NCBI GenBank assembly: GCA_026645575.1
Contig: JAPKMW010000160.1
Coordinates: 1-17,315 of the forward strand
From: Caldilineaceae bacterium
GTDB taxonomy: Bacteria; Chloroflexota; Anaerolineae; Caldilineales; Caldilineaceae
DNA: 17,315 bases
Direction: 5' to 3'
Below are positions 14,199-17,315 of this stretch, piece after piece. How positions within the stretch are numbered: position 1 is the first letter of the stretch; every line of letters starts with the position of its first letter. Under the pieces are notes generated by a model. That model searched no databases. It was not told the DNA's origin and worked only from the letters and a program-made list of their open reading frames with translations. The position numbers and the translations under genes were made by a program.

Positions 14199-14669
14199 TT
14201 AGTACAGCCAGGGCAATAAGCGTTTGGTATATTGTTGATAATGCGGATAAGCAGGATAATGGGCGGCCAACAACCGTTCTTCATAGTACAGCTTGATCAG
14301 GAGATTGATCAGCAAAACAAACCAGAAACCCAAACGCAGCCAGGTGAAGGCGTCGATCACGAGCGCCAGCGTCGCCAACAAGATGGCGCTGTACATGGGA
14401 TGGCGAATGAAGCGATAGGGTCCCCGTTGCACCAGTTGCGCGTTAGGGCGCACATCGGGCAAGACATGCAGATTGGCCAGCCGCATGGCGAGCAAGGCCC
14501 AGAGAACAAGCGCCAGCCCGGCCAGTTCCATAAAGAGCAACCAGGGGGTGCGCGCCCAAAGTGGCCCTGTCAGCAGAATCGCCAGGATGGCGGCAAATTG
14601 AAGCAAAACCAGGAGATAGGAACGCAAGTTTTTATCATCCTTATTGTATCGTAGTAAGGAAGTAGGCAT
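14199..14669 (-). CDS. Isoprenylcysteine carboxyl methyltransferase-like membrane protein
   Basis: The 156-residue protein has about four hydrophobic segments and the ICMT/PEMT-family core RGPYRFIRHPMYSAILL, in which the R-H-P-M-Y box binds S-adenosylmethionine, followed by YYEERLLAAHYPAYPHYQQYTKRLLP near the C-terminus. Members methylate small lipophilic or prenylated substrates at the membrane; bacterial substrates are mostly unknown. I took the ATG at 14669, whose codon overlaps the glutaredoxin start on the other strand, although no Shine-Dalgarno precedes it. A TTG at 14627 with AAGGA upstream would give 142 residues beginning LRSYLLVLLQF and is a serious alternative. It is convergent with the thiolase gene. 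The isoprenoid-linked family is suggestive beside the prenyl-synthase-like gene, but a functional link is only inference. Confidence 0.85.
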   Translation of the reverse strand: MPTSLLRYNKDDKNLRSYLLVLLQFAAILAILLTGPLWARTPWLLFMELAGLALVLWALLAMRLANLHVLPDVRPNAQLVQRGPYRFIRHPMYSAILLATLALVIDAFTWLRLGFWFVLLINLLIKLYYEERLLAAHYPAYPHYQQYTKRLLPWLY

Positions 14670-14928
14670 GAACCAAGAACAAAAAAATATTGTGATGTAC
14701 ACCACCAGTTGGTGTCCCGATTGCTGGCGCGCCAAGCAGGTGATGAGCGCCATGAAAGTTACGTATGAAGAGATCAACATCGGCCAGGATGATGAAGCCG
14801 TCGAACGGGTGATGGCCCTCAACAATGGCAATCGCAGCGTGCCGACCATTGTCTTCCCCGATGGCTCGGTGCTAACCGAACCCAGCACTAGCGCACTGGC
14901 ACAAAAGCTCCAAGCCTTTGCGGCATAA
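14668..14928 (+). CDS. Glutaredoxin/mycoredoxin-like thiol-disulfide protein
   Basis: The 86-residue thioredoxin-fold protein has the dithiol active site in TTSWCPDCWRAK (C16 and C19) and the cis-proline P59 in RSVPTIVFPDGS. The C-terminal part SVLTEPSTSALAQKL completes the fold. A WCPDC site and small size resemble the glutaredoxin-like proteins of Actinobacteria and Chloroflexi (mycoredoxin group), which reduce disulfides or mixed disulfides with a low-molecular-weight thiol. The partner thiol cannot be told from the sequence. AAGGA lies seven bases before the ATG. It is divergent from the methyltransferase-like gene, with start codons sharing two bases. Downstream is the large palindromic element. 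Confidence 0.92.
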   Translation: MNQEQKNIVMYTTSWCPDCWRAKQVMSAMKVTYEEINIGQDDEAVERVMALNNGNRSVPTIVFPDGSVLTEPSTSALAQKLQAFAA

Positions 14929-14936
14929 GCTTACCT

Positions 14937-15121
14937 GTAGTAAAGACTTATGAAAGTTAGGAATTTATTTCGGTAACGGTACGGGCATGAGGTTGGCGGG
15001 CAGATTCTCTCTGGCAAAACCGGTAGATCTTCCCGCCAACCTCATGCCCGTACGACTACCGGTTTATTTACCTAACCTTCATTAGTCTTCTAGCTTGGAG
15101 AAAGACTAAAGTCTTTACTAC
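14937..15121. repeat. 185-bp nested palindromic element
   Basis: Terminal inverted repeats GTAGTAAAGACTT (14937-14949 and 15109-15121, 13 of 13) enclose several further inverted pairs. The first is 14943-14961 with 15071-15089 (17 of 19). The second is a perfect 22-base pair, 14979-15000 with 15032-15053. The third is AAACCGGTAG (15017-15026) with CTACCGGTTT (15056-15065). Some of these are mutually exclusive stems. The right end also holds AAAGACT-aa-AGTCTTT (15101-15116). There is no coding capacity. It lies between convergent genes and could act as a bidirectional terminator, but its size and terminal repeats look like a MITE- or REP-type element. I see no clear target-site duplication. 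Confidence 0.75.
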
Positions 15122-15145
15122 GGTTCTCCCTCACAATTTTGGGGC

Positions 15146-15955
15146 TTACTGCCCCGGCTGATAATCACGCAATTCATAAGTGCCGCCGGTGCGACCATCG
15201 ACAAACTTCACCAGGATATAGGGGGCGCTGGTGCTGACCCAGGCTTGTGATTCGCTGTCATTGGTGGTTAGCTCCACCCGCCAGGTGTCATAGGCGCCGG
15301 CTGGGGTTTGCACTTGCTCCTGCCCGGTGACATGAATGGTGGTGCGTTCTAATAGGTCGGCCACCGGCAGGAAGCTGTTGACCTGAGTGGCATAGCCATT
15401 GGCCAAGGGCAGGGCGCGCACCAACGCAAGCAAGGTCCGCTGATCGCGAACATCGCTGGGAACATTGATGCGCTCATAGGTGGTAATGTCCTTTGCCGTG
15501 GTCAGTTCCAGATCGACTTGCCCCTGATTGTAAGTGCTTTTGACCAGTTCCCGGCGATCACCACCCAACTGTCGTGTCAAGGTGGAGAGCGCCGGACGCA
15601 GCCCACTGGCCGTCATCTCCACCACCACGGCTTCCTGATCGCCTTGCGCCGCCACTTCACGTTGCATGGTCCACGCCTCTTCCTGAAGTTGCGTAGCCCC
15701 CGCTCTAAAGGTAATGGTCGCCGTGCCGGCTGGTTTATTCTCAATATCCGTAATCTGATAGGTGCTGACCTCGCCATCCGTCCACGGCGCATCCTGCACG
15801 CGCAACGGCGTAATTGCCGGCTGTCCACACGCCGCCAATAGCAACATCCCAATTAGCACTATACTTGTTCCCACGCGGAGCGTGGGAACACCAACAAGAC
15901 GCTCCGCGTCCCGCCGACCCCAAAGACGCCGAAGCAACAAACCGCCTCTCACCAT
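15146..15955 (-). CDS. Putative lipoprotein with DUF3108-like C-terminus
   Basis: The 269-residue product begins with an Arg-rich region, then SIVLIGMLLLAAC (31-43), a short hydrophobic stretch ending in a lipobox with C43, so it is probably a lipoprotein exposed outside the membrane. The rest is beta-rich and ends in a segment (TPAGAYDTWRVEL ... AWVSTSAPYILVKFVD ... TYEL) resembling DUF3108-type domains, whose function is unknown. The ATG at 15955 shares one base with the stop of the upstream amidohydrolase (TGATG) and has AGGAG upstream, so translation is coupled; an ATG at 15976 is the alternative. Residues 23-29 (VPTLRVG) are encoded by a palindromic repeat, suggesting insertion of a mobile repeat into the signal region. 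Confidence 0.75.
   Translation of the reverse strand: MVRGGLLLRRLWGRRDAERLVGVPTLRVGTSIVLIGMLLLAACGQPAITPLRVQDAPWTDGEVSTYQITDIENKPAGTATITFRAGATQLQEEAWTMQREVAAQGDQEAVVVEMTASGLRPALSTLTRQLGGDRRELVKSTYNQGQVDLELTTAKDITTYERINVPSDVRDQRTLLALVRALPLANGYATQVNSFLPVADLLERTTIHVTGQEQVQTPAGAYDTWRVELTTNDSESQAWVSTSAPYILVKFVDGRTGGTYELRDYQPGQ
15866..15890. repeat. GTTCCCACGC-type palindromic repeat inside a gene
   Basis: TGTTCCCACGC (15866-15876), a three-base loop gga and GCGTGGGAACA (15880-15890) form a perfect 11-base stem. A second small hairpin, GACGC-tcc-GCGTC, follows at 15898-15910. Palindromes with this GTTCCCACGC core occur as dispersed repeats in many bacterial genomes (from memory). Here it is read through in frame by the lipoprotein gene. 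Confidence 0.7.
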
Positions 15956-17166
15956 CACCCCTTCTCCTGCATCCACCGGATTGCCGCCGCCGCCAACGCC
16001 GCTGCCCCCACCGGCAGCGCATCCTCATCAAGCCGAAAATCAGCGCGATGCACCGGATAAGGGCGATCCCAGGCTGGGTTGTGGGTGCCGATCCGCAAAA
16101 AGTTGCCCGGCGCCACCTGCGCCATAAAGCTGAAATCCTCCGCCCCCATCACCATCGGCGCCTCTTTGACCCGCTCTGCCCCCAGCAGATCGGTAGCTGC
16201 GGCCAACATTACCGCCGTCGCTTCCGGCGAGTTGACCGTGGGCGGATAGCCGGCTTGCAACGTATATTCTATGCGCGCGCCCAACGGCTCAATTACCTTG
16301 CAGGCCCGCTCCAATTCACTGAGCAGCGTGGCTCGACCTTCCTGGCTAAAGGCACGAATGGTGCCGGTCATCGTCACGGTGTCGGGAATCACGTTGCTGA
16401 CCGTGCCGCCATGAATCGTGCCAATGGTAATCACACCGGGATCAAGCGGGTTGAGCCGGCGGCTGACCACCTGTTGGATGGCGTTGATGACATGGGCCGA
16501 CAAGGCAATCGGATCAATCGTAAAGTGCGGTCGCGCCGCATGACCGCCGGAGCCATGAATGACGAGTTCAAACGTGTCTGCCGAGGCCATCATTGGGCCG
16601 GGGCGGGTTGCGACCGTGCCGACTGGGTGCGAAGGATCGACATGCAGCCCGAAGACGGCATCCAGCCCTTGCAGCGCGCCCTCTTCGACCATGCGCATTC
16701 CACCCGATTTGCCTTCGGCATCCTGCGCCTCTTCGCTGGGTTGGAAGAGCAAGCGGATCGAACCGGGCAGTCGCCCTTGGTCGGCCAGCCCTTTGAGAAT
16801 GGTTGCCGCGCCCATGAGCATGGCAGTATGCGCGTCGTGACCACAGGCGTGCATAATGCCAGGGCGCGTGCTGTCAAAGTCAGTGCCATTGGTTTCGGTG
16901 ATGGGCAGGGCATCCATGTCGGCGCGCAGACCGACCGTTGGCCCGGCGTTGCCGCGAATGTGGCCAACGACACCTGTTTTTGCCACTTCGGTGTCGGTGG
17001 GGATGCCCAGATCGGTCAGGGTGGCGTTGACCAGACCGGCGGTGCGATGTTCGGTAAAGGTGAGTTCGGGATAGCGGTGAATTTCCCGGCGCCAGGTGCG
17101 CATCCGTTCGTGGATGGCTTTGGCACGGTCCAGCAGTTCGTGGCTGGTAATGGGTTGGGTGGACAT
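15955..17166 (-). CDS. M20-family metallo-amidohydrolase (aminoacylase/hippurate hydrolase type)
   Basis: The 403-residue cytoplasmic enzyme belongs to the M20D amidohydrolases, which remove N-acyl groups from amino acids or similar amides with two metal ions. Metal ligands and catalytic residues are visible: D85 in [11 protein letters not shown]108 and H110 in [11 protein letters not shown]145-E146 in [11 protein letters not shown]175 in GLHVDP, and a C-terminal histidine H373 in YPVHRADF. The dimerisation domain (about 190-310) begins with the SGGHAARPH region (206-214) and contains [16 protein letters not shown]. The ATG at 17166 was chosen because the family starts shortly before the [11 protein letters not shown] motif; the open frame upstream to 17277 translates an 8-bp repeat. 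No strong Shine-Dalgarno is seen. The lipoprotein gene is coupled downstream. Substrate unknown. Confidence 0.92.
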   Translation of the reverse strand: MSTQPITSHELLDRAKAIHERMRTWRREIHRYPELTFTEHRTAGLVNATLTDLGIPTDTEVAKTGVVGHIRGNAGPTVGLRADMDALPITETNGTDFDSTRPGIMHACGHDAHTAMLMGAATILKGLADQGRLPGSIRLLFQPSEEAQDAEGKSGGMRMVEEGALQGLDAVFGLHVDPSHPVGTVATRPGPMMASADTFELVIHGSGGHAARPHFTIDPIALSAHVINAIQQVVSRRLNPLDPGVITIGTIHGGTVSNVIPDTVTMTGTIRAFSQEGRATLLSELERACKVIEPLGARIEYTLQAGYPPTVNSPEATAVMLAAATDLLGAERVKEAPMVMGAEDFSFMAQVAPGNFLRIGTHNPAWDRPYPVHRADFRLDEDALPVGAAALAAAAIRWMQEKG

Positions 17167-17198
17167 GGATATAACGTTGCCTTTCAAGTTGAAAGTGG

Positions 17199-17230
17199 GA
17201 GATTGAGAGATTAGGAGATTAGGAGATTCG
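17199..17230 (+). repeat. 8-bp tandem repeat upstream of the amidohydrolase gene
   Basis: Four gapless octamers: GAGATTGA, GAGATTAG, GAGATTAG, GAGATTCG. The last copies form the left arm of a perfect 10-base stem, TTAGGAGATT (17219-17228) with AATCTCCTAA (17234-17243), around the loop cgctt. Confidence 0.75.
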
Positions 17231-17239
17231 CTTAATCTC

Positions 17240-17275
17240 CTAATAAGGTCAAATGAGCCAGAGGTCAAATTTGAC
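17240..17275 (-). promoter_or_regulatory. Promoter with palindromic operator candidate for the amidohydrolase
   Basis: On the minus strand TTGACC (17268-17263), 17 bases and TATTAG (17245-17240) could be a promoter, with initiation near 17233. The -35 lies inside the perfect 12-base palindrome GTCAAATTTGAC (17264-17275), and a GGTCAAAT half-copy recurs 16 bases away (17247-17254). A dimeric regulator binding here would block the -35. The rest of the window end (17276-17315) shows nothing recognisable. Confidence 0.4.
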
Positions 17276-17315
17276 AAGCCGTGATCGAACTAATCGGGTT
17301 GAAAGAAGAGGATCT

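Noticed and set aside
15814..17214. 466-residue open frame on the plus strand
   Set aside because: It lies antisense to the clear amidohydrolase gene and has no recognisable domain; long antisense frames are common in GC-rich coding DNA.

Overview
The window looks like a GC-rich chromosomal segment of a Chloroflexota bacterium (Anaerolineae/Caldilineae-like). This is an inference from the gene set, the protein style, the many GTG starts with GAGG-type ribosome binding sites, and numerous intergenic hairpins and 7-8 bp tandem repeats. No rRNA, tRNA, CRISPR array or transposase gene was seen. Its core is an origin-proximal housekeeping cluster: rpmH (a 55-codon gene at 3344-3511), rnpA, yidD, yidC, jag, then a PfkB-type kinase, then parA-parB. 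dnaA, dnaN, rsmG and mnmG are not present.

Layout. 97-1402 (minus): two tandem, paralogous, membrane-anchored proteins of unknown function in AT-richer DNA, with a good promoter at 1438-1467. 1503-3201 (plus): promoter, a structured inverted-repeat leader and an FGGY sugar kinase. 3232-6425 (plus): consensus promoter and rpmH-rnpA-yidD-yidC-jag, covering ribosomal protein L34, the RNase P protein, membrane insertion and an RNA-binding protein. 6508-7425: PfkB kinase, followed by a 23-bp hairpin. 7515-9336: overlapping parA-parB. 9339-10495: a 64-bp octamer repeat array and a Gfo/Idh/MocA protein whose EKP motif reads EPP.

The most interesting part is 10622-12854. A MerR-type regulator with a B12-binding domain carries the W-H-x8-E-H and ExHxxG residues of CarH-type adenosylcobalamin photoreceptors. 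Three TACA-centred direct repeats at exact 11-bp spacing lie just downstream of its putative -10 element, which is the arrangement expected of a CarH operator. Two bases after its stop codon begins a protein with a trans-prenyltransferase-like layout in which all the Asp-rich catalytic motifs are missing. I propose a light/B12-responsive, autoregulated unit whose output includes a non-catalytic prenyl-synthase-like protein. A thiolase follows, and an isoprenylcysteine methyltransferase-like membrane protein lies convergent to it.

14199-17315: the methyltransferase-like gene (minus) and a glutaredoxin (plus) diverge from overlapping start codons. A 185-bp nested palindromic element separates glutaredoxin from a putative lipoprotein gene (minus), which is translationally coupled to an upstream M20-family amidohydrolase (minus). 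A palindrome overlaps the putative -35 of the amidohydrolase promoter. Coordinates and motifs were read by eye; family assignments rest on recognised motifs, not on database searches.
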